Source: Pirellulales bacterium (GTDB lineage Bacteria; Planctomycetota; Planctomycetia; Pirellulales; Thermoguttaceae). From it: DNA of 64,000 bases. How positions within the stretch are numbered: the first letter of the stretch is position 1; every line of letters begins with the position of its first letter. The translations under genes were made by a program, and so were the position numbers. Positions 19,001-26,357 of this stretch are shown piece by piece. Location: positions 33,285 through 97,284 of the forward strand of contig JAFGRD010000026.1 of the NCBI GenBank assembly GCA_016935315.1, written 5' to 3'. A model generated the notes under the pieces. The model ran no database searches and was not told where the DNA came from. It worked only from the letters and a program-made list of their open reading frames with translations.

Positions 19001-20234
19001 ATTCCACGGATTCCCCCTCGCGCGTCCCCGAAAGCGCAGCGGCGCCCGACTGGCGGCACTTCACCGGCCGGGCCTCCTGCAACAACAGGGGCGCCGGAAC
19101 CAGCAGCGTCACGTTCCCTTCCCGCCAGAACAGGTCTTCCGGCACGATTTTCGGCAGCCGCCAGCGGCCGTCGGTTCTCAGCGGGGCCAAGGCCTGGAGC
19201 CGCAAGACGCGACCGGCCTCTTGAATCGGCTCCGGCAGCGTGACGATCACCCGATGGCCGCGACCGCCGGAGTCCGGAGCGGGCGACCAGGACGCGGGCC
19301 GGTCGCCGTACGCCGCGCCGACCAACTGCAATTCGTCTTCCAGGGTCAAGGCAACTTGCGCCAACGGTCTTTCGGGCGATCCGATACTCAACTCGCTCGT
19401 GACGTCGACTCCGCGTGGCGAGAAGTCGTAGACCACCGTTTCCCGCACCGAGGCCGATTGCGGTCGTCGGGCAGCGGACTCGGTCGGGGCGATGCGGAGC
19501 CGGAAACGGTAGTGACCGCCCAACTCGACGCGCCAAAGCTGGATTCCGCCCTCCGCTTGACCCTCCTGCTGTGCGAGTCCGCGATCGCTGGCGACCGTGA
19601 GATCCTCCGGCAGTTCGAGAATCAGGCGACTGGTAGGGCACGCCGGAAGCGCGATGGGAAAGCTGAGCGTGCCGTCGATTTCGCGACTTCCGCCCAGCGA
19701 CCAGCGGAAGTGCAGCCGGCCCGAGCGCGACACCAGCACCTTCAGTTTGCCGTCGGCTCCCAGTCCCAGCACCGCATCCGGCGAGCCGTCCTCGGTGTCT
19801 TCGGCGTCGAACCAGGTCGCCTGATCGACCGCCAGACCGCACGGATCCAGAGGCAACAGCGCAGCCGCTTCGCCCGAATGGACAACCTGCAACGTGGCTC
19901 GGCCTTCGGTCAACCGGTCTCCCTCCAAACGCGCCCGGTATTCGGCCGTGATCGTTCGAGCCGCCCGCAACGCACGGACGTCGGGCGTGGAACCGCGGGC
20001 GAGGGTCAGCAGGCGTTCGAACTCATCGGCCTCGACGGGCAAGTACTTGCCGGAGCCGCGCGGCCAATCCTGGATCCGGTCGGCCGGAACGAATACGCGG
20101 TGAAACCGCAGCACGCCGGATGCCGGCTCCTGGGATGGTGCGGTCTCCGCCTCGGCGCATCGTGCCGCCGGCTGCGAAACCATGGCCAGCAGCACCCACG
20201 CAATCGACGAAACGGACAACAGGCGAAGGCTCAT
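13044..20234 (-). CDS. Giant exported membrane-anchored protein made of two fused paralogous modules
   Basis: I start at the ATG at 20234 (MSLRLLSVSSIAWVLLAMVS), giving 2396 residues with a clear signal peptide. This ATG overlaps the stop of the upstream gene as ATGA, implying translational coupling. Module A begins with HRVFVPADRIQ..GKYLPVEADEFERLL (about 40-80), runs through a long beta-rich extracytoplasmic region, and ends in hydrophobic helices at about 1171-1240. Module B then begins with a signal-peptide-like stretch (IVMLAVLASCVWCASAGGQE, about 1265-1285) and a second copy of the start block, HRVFIPIDD..DKYYVPEVLYEQL (about 1305-1335). It ends in further hydrophobic helices at about 2308-2385. 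I know no family name or function. The large exported part and terminal membrane segments suggest an envelope-spanning structural role, which is inference. Confidence 0.8.
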   Translation of the reverse strand: MSLRLLSVSSIAWVLLAMVSQPAARCAEAETAPSQEPASGVLRFHRVFVPADRIQDWPRGSGKYLPVEADEFERLLTLARGSTPDVRALRAARTITAEYRARLEGDRLTEGRATLQVVHSGEAAALLPLDPCGLAVDQATWFDAEDTEDGSPDAVLGLGADGKLKVLVSRSGRLHFRWSLGGSREIDGTLSFPIALPACPTSRLILELPEDLTVASDRGLAQQEGQAEGGIQLWRVELGGHYRFRLRIAPTESAARRPQSASVRETVVYDFSPRGVDVTSELSIGSPERPLAQVALTLEDELQLVGAAYGDRPASWSPAPDSGGRGHRVIVTLPEPIQEAGRVLRLQALAPLRTDGRWRLPKIVPEDLFWREGNVTLLVPAPLLLQEARPVKCRQSGAAALSGTREGESVEFRCFAADATVEVLLARREATVRLASGTAVRLGDREMTAEVRADFRVTDGKRFSLQADVAPRWLIDSVESVPAEAMDDWLLDRRGDRQRLTVRLAKPLSPSRTLLVIRAQRLHTPWSRESGVNCEDLVPLRFDAPQQSKQLLAVDAVSPFRLRLIDGDQLPRIAPQSLDAAERDLFAQLPGELLTLNDASAAGLRVSLESQKPTYGGELRVEAGVGDGFFRENYTLRCLPKSARVDRVLVHFSHRREVPPRFTLGAEDQRQLSARPLSIDEQAAAGLAPEGETWELTLNRSRSQPFELRAVRESELSARQPVSLAWLPEAAEQRGTLVVRSLGSQTVRVVNRRLERISAEIVTPERRQTVRAVFRYDPTRDAVASPDATVVSSSSDSVAPPAWAWACRLQSRYGSDAAGEHLATYFLQSCRGNRIRLRLPPPAGLQDLHGAWIDGKRAVRREEGGNLAIDLPPGEKFPRVTVHFTTPGAGLGIGGSLEPPFPTLLDDVPVFSQRWTVWLPPGYEAVDPNLCPQTPPLSSLSWSQRLFGPLGRSGEAASFDPFSPEHWSSRASQRRAQHLAQRKAERLLQTLGALIAKGAAGPEGSGLDWGRLLASESVHVPEVSLLVDRRAMAQLALTPQTPVRPGGGDAPSSRGIGLLHQAGLALLVHPDAMLLTSQAYAGMLRGHLAPLQREVLWWVNPGQLADRMREAAAAAPWEAMVPVAAWRQEPADPKVPWTGDAPAGCQPTDSYAWTAYRLEASGTAPLRLEFVHRPTVRLFAVSAFLLILAVAWWKLPDRPLSLLALTGAFGMASLVLPDTYAPIASAGVLAALFCLTCRLIRRQPGKPQPAHDTSGGNSEDAGNSATAAPLGIVMLAVLASCVWCASAGGQESRQELPATGPSAPAPVHRVFIPIDDAKQPAGDKYYVPEVLYEQLHRRAAAAAVQPQGFLLRSATYRGALSKQAASGGMVVDPLKATFQLQVFGTVARIPLPFLGKEAVLLPDGALLDGRVIQPQWQPDGSVLVLEVPEPGNYRLELSVRPMARGGQEPAGIDLAIPRLATSRLELALPPDASGVEVPSAVGMVRIEKQPPKIVAELGPTDRLTVHWPGGAGVAPSGSAADVEELLWLKVQPGSVSVSARFKFKIIAGQIRELQLATDPALQILPLAGDDPPTVQTRAAPGRRQIISLEWPRAVSKSVVVDATFKLKGTSGVGHLRLPEVRALGTRSTRRWLAVSVDPELVHEAPAAGRFEAVAVPDFLSAWGNASSQPLLAYRLGPGEIDWALRTELCEPQIAGRHQLACSFERGSVELRLEAELTPKAGYIFQHRLKAPPGMQIEHVSAMEEGAERAARWSQDPDGSITVFLKGLMTGPQRLLLRARLPIRDGQTPLELPLVQIERLSAQSSEVRLYRRPSVRLEIGEVQGMVAVEDPAGQPIVPDLGRAAARFRADGGQPGKITLSVLPNQPQTRTDQITRLLCHGGSWDAEVDFRIRVTDGLLDTIPIEVSSLFGGPYRVQADPSAICEVLDAPGQPRRLIVRPQSAIGDEYRFTLISSLALTPSDRPRAPQVEPRLPGPLTRLLCLPTHSQDQPASWEIRGLEKTTPPDNLEKSPLESFTAYRIVGEPWRAVLRLQSDSDGAARVRLADVHVAWKTDGSCHGVTAFDLEPGKATDCRLRLPLGYDLVHVSVAGVPTTPVRIDPESWQLPLGPQQLPQRVEIVFRGALSGPLRSATRRFETPVLEGLPAEETLWTVLGPGQWTPDEVQGIGPASSWHQAWARLRNAAAMIESAAAVSAEAPEETFRWYWRWARRLAAARAELTQRLSEAGNSKRVQDVRLEARVIDQRQAQIAEELGMADAFAQLSGDLIAECPAELWSWSLDCRQVTARYAFPQDVPSLTLTYHPEKAGRLRGGLLAATGLLAAVALALFGLRRGVWSEAFKRWPAAFGVGLGLAWWLWLSPSLFGWAIVAASLIASLLSGWRRSRPTMGSSIVAVRTMQR

Positions 20235-23200
20235 TTGGTGGAATCCGGAATCTCCGGCGGCTCGACGGACGGCGCGGTCCGAGTCGAGGCCAAATGGTCG
20301 ACCATCGGCACCTGCGATACTTGGAATTGAGCTTGTGTGGAACCGTTTTCCAGCACCACGGCGGCGGAGACACCCGACAGGGCCGTCTCCCGCCGTCGCC
20401 GCGCCACACTCCGCTCCAACAGGCCGGCCAGCAAGGCCAACGCCAATCCCAGGCTGGCGGCCTGCGAGACCAGCAGGGCCGGTTCCGGGTAGAGCAGCCC
20501 GGCGCAAAGCAGCCCGACTGCGGCTGCAAACAGCGTTCCGGGATGGCGGGTCAGAGGAACGTAGATCAACAGGAAGCCCGCCACCAGGGCGGCTCCGGAA
20601 GCAAACAACACGATCCAGGTCCGGCCGGCGGTCCGCAACTCCAATCGCGCAAGGCTGCCTAAGCCGCCGAAAAGATAGTGGTTGGCCCCTTGGTGCGACG
20701 TGCGGATGATCCCGTCGGCAGCTGCGTTCCGATTCGATACGCCCGCCCAGGTCTCCAGGTCCGATTGCCCCAGCAGCGGCTTGCGGCCCCAGAAATACCC
20801 GTCCCAGCCCCAGGTGAACTCGCTGATGAATCCTTCGGGCGTGACTACCACGTGTTCATTCTGGGGCAGGATGAGCTGCCAATAGAACCGGCGGACCCAA
20901 ACGTCGTCTCCCAGGTGGGGCAGTTCGATCGAAAGATGTCCCGGCCCGGGACGCCGCCCCGGGAAGTAATAGTCCAACTCCAACACGTGCTGGCGAACGC
21001 TGGAATCGCCGGCGAGGGCGATGATCCAGCGGTTCTGGCCGGCGGCACGCTCCGTAATCCGCTGACCGTCCAGCAGCATCTGCAGGTGGTCCGCGGCCGT
21101 ACCGGCCGGGATCGTCAGCTCCAACTGTGTCGAGTTGGTGCTGAAGCGGAAGACGGCCCGATCCTGCCGACTGGAGTGCGTCAGCCAGGTTTGCACCCAT
21201 GCCCGCTCGACCACCGTCGCCTCGCCCTGCGCCCCGCCGGCCAAACGTACCGCCAGTTCCACCCGCTCCGTACGCTGCCCGGTGGTCAGCTCCAACCCGC
21301 GCGATGGTCCGGCTCGCGGCGCCCGCGGCTGGGCAACGGTCCATGCCCCCGCCGGCGCCGATACGTCCAGACCGGCCGCCGCATGGACTTGGACCGTGTT
21401 GCCCGTCAGCTCGCCGTCGCCGGGCATTATCAACGGAACAGACAGCGGGGTCGGCGTCTTGGTGCCCGGTGTTGGAACAGAAAGCGGGTAGCGGACCACC
21501 AGCACACACGGGCCGATGCAGGCCTCGGGCAGCGCCACGCGAAAACGCACCGTTCCGGCGGCCGTCGCGCTGCCGTCGTCGGACGGCCTGGTGTGGGCCA
21601 GCGCTTGTCCGGCACGCTGAAACGTCAACTGGTTCGACTCGGCCAGGCTCAGTGGCAAATCGACCAGGAAATGGTCGGTCGGGAGATGGGCGATCGTATA
21701 GGCCAGCTCCTGTTCCACGCCGGCGGTCTGCTCGTCGATGCTGATCCGGCTGGTGACCTCGACCGCGATCTTCTGGGCGCGGAGCAGGAAATCGGCCGCA
21801 AAACAGGCCTTCCCCGTCTCGCTCCGATAGCATCGCGGGGCCTGTTGCCTTGGGGGCAACTGCAACTGAGGGTCCACTTGCTGAAGCGTCAACCCTTCCA
21901 TCGCTTCCTGGCTGGGGATCAACTCGACATTGTCGTTCGGGACCACCACCACCGTCGCGGGACACGGCGCATCGACCAGCGGTTGCGGCAGCGGAAGGCT
22001 GATCGATTTCGTGTTTGGGGGAATCGGCCAATGCGCCTGAAACCACAATTCGATCTGGCCGGTCGACGGTTGCGACAAGGGAATCGAAAGCAGGTTGGAG
22101 TCGATCACGGCCACCGCATCCACCTCGGCCAGATTCTCCGGCCCCACCGCGTCGAGTTGCCACTGCTCGGGAAGTCCCACATCGATCTGCGATGCCTTTC
22201 CTCCGCGGACCGTGTATTTCAATCCCGCCTCCAGTCGCACCTGCTCCGGCTCCACCAGCAACTTATAGACCGGCTCGACGTTGACGCGCGTTAATCGGGG
22301 CACTAGCCGCACGGTCAGCGAGCTGGGCTGGGCAACGTGAAAATACTCGAAACCGGCGACGAGGTTCTCGGGCCGAAGCGGGTTGGGCAACTGGTCCGTC
22401 TCGACCTGCTCGAATCCGCGGCCCTCGCGCCATCGAACCAGCGTCTCGTCCATCGCGACCAGCGCCACGTGTCCCGATTGCCGGACCGCCTCGACCACCT
22501 CGAATCCGGCCACCTCGAACCATCCTTGCGGCTCGGACACGGTGTGAGGTCGCCGGGTCATCAGCCGCACCGTGATCGGCTCGGTGTCGGCTTTCGCCCG
22601 CACAACCTCGACGAATCCCTTCGTCGCCGCGCCGGGATCGAGCGAGACCGCCGGATCGACGCCGTTTCCCGGCACCAACTCAGTGCCCGGAGGCAGACGC
22701 ACATGAAAGCGATCGAAAGGGGCCCCCGAGCTGCGGACCACCAGCGTCGTTTCGCTCTCGACAGTGGATTTATCGATTCGAATCAGCACGGCCCCTTCGG
22801 CCGTCAGCACGGACGCCGTGGCAGCCGCGGCACCGTCCGACTTGAACCATCGCAGCTCGAAATCCCCGGCCGGGCCCAGAACCGTCAACTCCGTCTCGTT
22901 GTCGCCAGCGGCAGGAGGCTCCAGCGTGGCCCCCTCCGAAACCTCACCCGCGGCGTTGGCCACCGGCACCTTCAGCTTCAGTTGCGAGGCGGCCGCCCGC
23001 GGAAGGTGCAGCCGCAACGCGGTCTTCTCCCCCGTCTTGATCACCGGAACCAGGACCGTCAAGGTCAACGTATGTTGGCTTCCGGCCTCGCCACGGATCC
23101 AGCCGGTGTATCCGTCGCCACCCTCCGTCAGGTGGACGAACCCCTCGCCGGGGCCCTGATACACGGCTGGCTCGCGAAGCACGGCCTGGTCAAGGTGCAA

Positions 23201-23602
23201 CGGAACACGAGCCCAACCCTCGCGGCGGACCAACACGCCCATCTCCAACGTCAATTCGGCCCGCTCGGCCCCGGTGGTCCCGCTGGCCGAGATCCGCTGC
23301 AGGCTGTACGGCGGCTGCTGTTGCTGCTGTTCGAACTGGTGCTTCAAGTCGTAGTACTTCTTGAAGTCTTCCCAACGGAAGCCGGGTACGGCGATCAGGT
23401 TGCCGTGCTCATCCTCCAGGTAGTACAGTGTCGGCTGCGATTCCTCGACTTCCGCCCGGGGCGCGGGCGATGCAGCCCCCGGAGGCTGCTTGGCGCCATC
23501 GGGCGCACCGGCGGCGCCGGCGTCTTGGGCGTGGCCAGGACAACACCACAATACCAGGTGGCAAGCCACCATCGCGATCGCACAACGCACGCTGTCAGGC
23601 AA
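20231..23602 (-). CDS. Large exported membrane-anchored protein, paralogous to the modules of the downstream gene; TTG start
   Basis: I choose the TTG at 23602 (1123 residues): GGAGG lies exactly seven bases upstream, and the signal peptide then begins at once (LPDSVRCAIAMVACHLVLWC, then CPGHAQ). A longer in-frame ATG at 23695 has no ribosome binding site. After a low-complexity linker comes LYYLEDEHGNLIAVPGFRWE, a KKYYDLKHQFEQQQQQ segment, and about 900 residues of beta-rich sequence. The C-terminal region carries two or three membrane helices (WIVLFASGAALVAGFLLIYV; LFAAAVGLLCAGLLY; LGLALALLAGLL) and a basic tail. It has the same overall plan as each half of the following gene, with which its stop overlaps (ATGA). 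I recognise no named family. Confidence 0.82.
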   Translation of the reverse strand: MPDSVRCAIAMVACHLVLWCCPGHAQDAGAAGAPDGAKQPPGAASPAPRAEVEESQPTLYYLEDEHGNLIAVPGFRWEDFKKYYDLKHQFEQQQQQPPYSLQRISASGTTGAERAELTLEMGVLVRREGWARVPLHLDQAVLREPAVYQGPGEGFVHLTEGGDGYTGWIRGEAGSQHTLTLTVLVPVIKTGEKTALRLHLPRAAASQLKLKVPVANAAGEVSEGATLEPPAAGDNETELTVLGPAGDFELRWFKSDGAAAATASVLTAEGAVLIRIDKSTVESETTLVVRSSGAPFDRFHVRLPPGTELVPGNGVDPAVSLDPGAATKGFVEVVRAKADTEPITVRLMTRRPHTVSEPQGWFEVAGFEVVEAVRQSGHVALVAMDETLVRWREGRGFEQVETDQLPNPLRPENLVAGFEYFHVAQPSSLTVRLVPRLTRVNVEPVYKLLVEPEQVRLEAGLKYTVRGGKASQIDVGLPEQWQLDAVGPENLAEVDAVAVIDSNLLSIPLSQPSTGQIELWFQAHWPIPPNTKSISLPLPQPLVDAPCPATVVVVPNDNVELIPSQEAMEGLTLQQVDPQLQLPPRQQAPRCYRSETGKACFAADFLLRAQKIAVEVTSRISIDEQTAGVEQELAYTIAHLPTDHFLVDLPLSLAESNQLTFQRAGQALAHTRPSDDGSATAAGTVRFRVALPEACIGPCVLVVRYPLSVPTPGTKTPTPLSVPLIMPGDGELTGNTVQVHAAAGLDVSAPAGAWTVAQPRAPRAGPSRGLELTTGQRTERVELAVRLAGGAQGEATVVERAWVQTWLTHSSRQDRAVFRFSTNSTQLELTIPAGTAADHLQMLLDGQRITERAAGQNRWIIALAGDSSVRQHVLELDYYFPGRRPGPGHLSIELPHLGDDVWVRRFYWQLILPQNEHVVVTPEGFISEFTWGWDGYFWGRKPLLGQSDLETWAGVSNRNAAADGIIRTSHQGANHYLFGGLGSLARLELRTAGRTWIVLFASGAALVAGFLLIYVPLTRHPGTLFAAAVGLLCAGLLYPEPALLVSQAASLGLALALLAGLLERSVARRRRETALSGVSAAVVLENGSTQAQFQVSQVPMVDHLASTRTAPSVEPPEIPDSTK

Positions 23603-23869
23603 AGCGTTTCCTCCAGCCAGCTTGCCGTTAGAATCCAGCAAGGGCCCCCATTTTACTGCCGGCACGGCTCGGAAGGGAGTGAGCCAGAAAAGCACTCCCT
23701 CTTAGTCTAATCGCTCGTTGTGGGAGAATAAAGCGCCGGAGATGGCAATTTCTTGCCAAGGGCACCAAGCACCCCCCCACGATACATAGGCGTGCTGCCT
23801 CGCAAAGGCTGTTGACCAGATGCAGCGGCGCCACTCACGCAGGGCCGCTGCGCGACCTTGCACTTTCAT

Positions 23870-23901
23870 GTATGTCCAATTTGCCCTTTTGCGAGTCCTT
23901 A
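23870..23901. repeat. 32-bp dispersed repeat, copy A
   Basis: It matches 35415-35446 at 28 of 32 positions; the shared core is CTTTTGCGAGTCCTTA. This copy directly abuts and overlaps by two bases the 103-bp palindromic element that begins at 23900. The other copy runs into the stop codon of pyrC. Function unknown. Confidence 0.6.
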
Positions 23902-24002
23902 TTGACGCTTGCACACTCAATGCGCGAGGACGACCAACAGGAGCCCGACTTGTCCGGCCTCCCGTTGGTCGGCCTGGATCATTCACAATGCAGACATCAA
24001 TA
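23900..24002 (+). repeat. 103-bp dispersed palindromic element, copy 2
   Basis: The ends are TATTGACGCTTGCA and TGCAGACATCAATA, an imperfect terminal inverted repeat. The central arms are CGACCAACAGGAG and CTCCCGTTGGTCG, with one mismatch around a 15-nt loop. It lies between two minus-strand genes, 6 bp beyond the stop codon of the inositol-monophosphatase gene, so it would sit in that gene's 3' end of transcript. Confidence 0.85.
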
Positions 24003-24008
24003 GAGGTG

Positions 24009-24803
24009 CTAGGCCAACGCTCGGGCCACCAGTTCTTGAAGCTGCCGGTGCAGCGTGTCGTTGGCGGCGGCCAGGAAACGGGCGTCGTTGAGGATAAACG
24101 GTCCGCCGTCCGGCGAGGTGACCTTGCCGCCGGCCTCGCGAACCATCAGCACGCCGGCCGCCACGTCCCAGACCTTGGTCGAGAATGACCAGTACACGTC
24201 GAAACGCCCCGCAGCCAGGTAGCAGAGATTCAACGCCGACGAGCCCGTCCGGCGGATCGCCTGGCACGCTTTCAGGGCCTCGAGAAACACGATTGCGTCG
24301 GGCGAGTTCCGCGACGAGCCGGGCGGAAAACCTACAGCGGCCAAGGCCTCGGGCAGGTCCGACACGCCACTGGTGCAGATCGGGCGCCCATTGAGGCTGG
24401 CCCCTTCGCCGGCAACGGCCGTGAAACACTCGTCGCGCGTCGGATCGTACACGGCGCCTACCAGGAGTTCGCCACGGCGTTCCAATGCCAACGACACGCT
24501 GAAGTGTGGCACCCGATGCACGAAGTTCGTGGTGCCATCCAGCGGATCGACGACCCATCGGTATTCCGCTTGTTGCGCGGCCGCTTGCGCGTCGCTGTCC
24601 TCTTCGCCCAACAGAGCGTGGTCGGGAAAGGCGTCGAAGACGATCTCGGCGATCACCTCTTGCGAGGCGAAATCGGCCTGGGTAACGAGATCGGCGGGCC
24701 CTTTCTTCTGGACTTCGATTCGGCCGATCCAGTCGAGCACCGCAGCCCCCCCGGCTCTAACCGCCTCTTCGCAAATCGTTTTGTAGTCGTGTATTGCGTT
24801 CAT
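24009..24803 (-). CDS. suhB: Inositol monophosphatase family protein
   Basis: A 264-residue enzyme of the Mg-dependent, Li-sensitive phosphatase family. Metal-ligand motifs are all present: LLGEEDSD (about 70-77), WVVDPLDGTTNF (about 84-95) and WDVAAGVLMVREAGG (about 212-226). Family members hydrolyse myo-inositol-1-phosphate or related sugar or nucleotide phosphates; the exact substrate here is not certain, so the suhB symbol is by family only. The start is supported by GAGGA upstream of the ATG at 24803. It is expected to be cytoplasmic. Downstream lies a palindromic repeat; upstream is a 456-bp gap that holds a promoter and terminator on the other strand. Confidence 0.9.
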   Translation of the reverse strand: MNAIHDYKTICEEAVRAGGAAVLDWIGRIEVQKKGPADLVTQADFASQEVIAEIVFDAFPDHALLGEEDSDAQAAAQQAEYRWVVDPLDGTTNFVHRVPHFSVSLALERRGELLVGAVYDPTRDECFTAVAGEGASLNGRPICTSGVSDLPEALAAVGFPPGSSRNSPDAIVFLEALKACQAIRRTGSSALNLCYLAAGRFDVYWSFSTKVWDVAAGVLMVREAGGKVTSPDGGPFILNDARFLAAANDTLHRQLQELVARALA

Positions 24804-24940
24804 TGATGTCCTCGCCCTGCTGGAAGTTCTCGCCGATTATAGGAACTCCAGTGAAATGTGTAAATGGGCAAGCTGGCTCACCCACCAGAGGGGAATTTCC
24901 GAAAAATGGCCGATCGGGGCCCGTTTTCGTCGTGGAAGTC

Positions 24941-24968
24941 TGGACAGGAGGAAAAAAGTTGGTATCAT
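24941..24968 (+). promoter_or_regulatory. Strong sigma-70-type promoter
   Basis: The -35 is TGGACA (24941-24946), then a 16-bp spacer, then the -10 TATCAT (24963-24968) with a TGG extension. Both hexamers match consensus at 5 of 6. Transcription would start near 24975. No open frame with coding character begins soon after it; an intrinsic terminator follows about 140 bp later. Confidence 0.6.
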
Positions 24969-24974
24969 CGAATT

Positions 24975-25153
24975 AGGAGATGAGGGGAGTCATTGGCCAG
25001 AGGAGGGCTTTTACCACGCTGCGTTCGGGACGCGCTGTTCTCCTTTCGGTGTATTATACGGGAACTTTCTATCGTTAGGTGTATCTGGGTACCACGGCCT
25101 CTTCTCTGTTCCGGCCCCGCCGTTTCGCTTAGCTGCGAGCGGCGGGGTTTTTT
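24975..25153 (+). ncRNA. Candidate small RNA or attenuated leader, about 180 nt
   Basis: Bounded by a good promoter (24941-24968) and a perfect intrinsic terminator (25115-25153). Inside are a small hairpin GCGT-TCGGG-ACGC near 25020-25033 and an AT-rich segment. The length is in the 6S RNA range, but I could not fold it by eye into the 6S shape, and it does not match SRP RNA, tmRNA or RNase P. It may instead be the leader of the gene at 25260, with termination controlling readthrough. No riboswitch class is recognised. Confidence 0.45.
25115..25153 (+). terminator. Rho-independent terminator
   Basis: CCCCGCCG (25115-25122) pairs perfectly with CGGCGGGG (25140-25147), with a further inner CGC/GCG pairing, followed directly by six T residues. 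It lies 106 bp before the ATG at 25260, so it ends an upstream transcript or attenuates that gene. Confidence 0.85.
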
Positions 25154-25259
25154 CGTCGCCAGTGCTGCGCGGCCACTCGACAACGCATCGTCGCTCAGCA
25201 GTTGATCCTCAGCGTTTGCCCTGCGGTCGCGGGCCGCCTTCTACAGGACGGTGTATGTC

Positions 25260-26021
25260 ATGATCTCGTTGGCTTGGCAGTTGGACAAACACGTCGCTCG
25301 TTTGCAGTCCGATCGGTTTGGCGCCGCCGTTGATTTGACTCGACCGGCCGAAGGCATCGTTGACGTTGGCGTAGATGGTCGCCACCTGGAGGATGCTCGT
25401 CTGCTGGCCGCGGAAATCCCTTCGCTGCGGGCCGGTGATGCGGACTCGTTGATCGAGCACTACGCCCGTGGCGCTGAGCTTGTGGCAGCCTATAGGCAAT
25501 CGGCAGAACACCCTGTTCGCGTCGACAGTTTGTGGCGCGCCCTGCCCCACACGGCATCAGACCTCATCGCGGCGGTCGAGTTGGTGGTCTCGGTTCGAAC
25601 CGAGCTGCTCAACTCCCGGCCCGAGATGCATGTGCAGAGTGGATTGGCCGCCAACGAGGTGTTGCGGCTGACGAACACCGACGCCGCCGGATACGTGCCG
25701 ATCGTGCCCTCGACCACGGAGACAATCCTCCAGCCGTCCGATGGCATCGGGTGCGTGCTGTTCCGGCCGACCGGCGCCGAAATCAGTTACGCGGAAATGA
25801 TCCATCCGGACGATTTCCAGCACGACGAGGTGCTCTGCGGTGGCCGGAAAGGTCGTTGCGTGTTGCTGCGCCACCGCCTGTTTTCAGAACGGTTGGAAAA
25901 GGGCGTGATTCTACGCGCCCGCCTGCGAGCGGCGTTCGTGCCGCGCAATGACGACTTGCGTATCGCGGCCGCCTGCTACGGGAGCTTCGTCGCCACGGAG
26001 GCCCCGCTGGAGTCCTATTGA
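25260..26021 (+). CDS. Hypothetical protein
   Basis: A 253-residue protein from the ATG at 25260 (MISLAWQLDKHVARLQSD). A GTG at 25251 would add three residues. No signal peptide or membrane helix is seen. Codon use fits the surrounding GC-rich genes, so it is probably real. The middle is helical (ADSLIEHYARGAELVAAYRQ) and the C-terminal half looks beta-rich, with DGIGCVLFRPTG and GGRKGRCVLLRHRL. I recognise no family. The last codon (TAT) and the stop (TGA) lie inside the first six bases of the palindromic repeat, so the repeat defines the 3' end and may have altered the C-terminus. An intrinsic terminator upstream may control its expression. Confidence 0.6.
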   Translation: MISLAWQLDKHVARLQSDRFGAAVDLTRPAEGIVDVGVDGRHLEDARLLAAEIPSLRAGDADSLIEHYARGAELVAAYRQSAEHPVRVDSLWRALPHTASDLIAAVELVVSVRTELLNSRPEMHVQSGLAANEVLRLTNTDAAGYVPIVPSTTETILQPSDGIGCVLFRPTGAEISYAEMIHPDDFQHDEVLCGGRKGRCVLLRHRLFSERLEKGVILRARLRAAFVPRNDDLRIAAACYGSFVATEAPLESY

Positions 26022-26118
26022 TGTTTGCATTGTGAATGATCCTGGCCGACCAACGGGAGGCCGGAGAAATCGGGCTCCCGTTGGTCGCCCTCGCGCATTG
26101 ACTGTGCAGGCGTCAATA
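26016..26118 (-). repeat. 103-bp dispersed palindromic element, copy 3 (inverted)
   Basis: Reverse orientation relative to copies 1, 2 and 4. The central arms CGACCAACGGGAG and CTCCCGTTGGTCG are perfect around a 15-nt loop; the ends are TATTGATGTTTGCA and GCAGGCGTCAATA. Its first bases TATTGA encode the final Tyr codon and the TGA stop of the preceding gene. Confidence 0.85.
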
Positions 26119-26311
26119 AATGGGCTTGCACGATTCCGAGAACTACCGACTCCGCCGCCACCCTTCGGGAGGCGGCTCCAAGACGCCGCAGTTCTCCGAC
26201 CACTTCAGAGAGGGTGGCGACGAAGTCCGAGACTGCCCACATCCTACCCGTTCATTCACCGCTTGTCGGCCGACCGCACACCCCCGCTGCCGTGGGAATC
26301 TGCGATATCCC
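26119..26311. other. Intergenic region before the 2155-residue secreted protein
   Basis: Short open frames here have no protein-like character. A GC-rich inverted pair (GCCGCCACCC..GGGAGGCGGC, about 26154-26176) could form a hairpin but has no T-run. Nothing else is recognised before the promoter region at 26312. Confidence 0.35.
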
Positions 26312-26357
26312 GGACTGTTCCAAAAAAGTTGCACATCTGGGGGGGATTTGTCATAAT
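26312..26357 (+). promoter_or_regulatory. GGACTGTTCC motif and TTGCAC-N17-CATAAT promoter
   Basis: GGACTGTTCC (26312-26321) is followed by TTGCAC (26329-26334), a 17-bp spacer and CATAAT (26352-26357) with a TGT extension. The same order and spacing, with TTGCAG-N17-CATAAT, occurs upstream of the 3860-residue gene (61837-61881, minus). The expected start is near 26364, giving a leader of about 148 nt. Confidence 0.55.

Noticed and set aside
24975..25153. Assignment of this RNA candidate to 6S RNA, SRP RNA or tmRNA
   Set aside because: The length fits 6S, but I could not recover the long closed-bubble helix, and there are no SRP tetraloop or tmRNA tag and CCA features.
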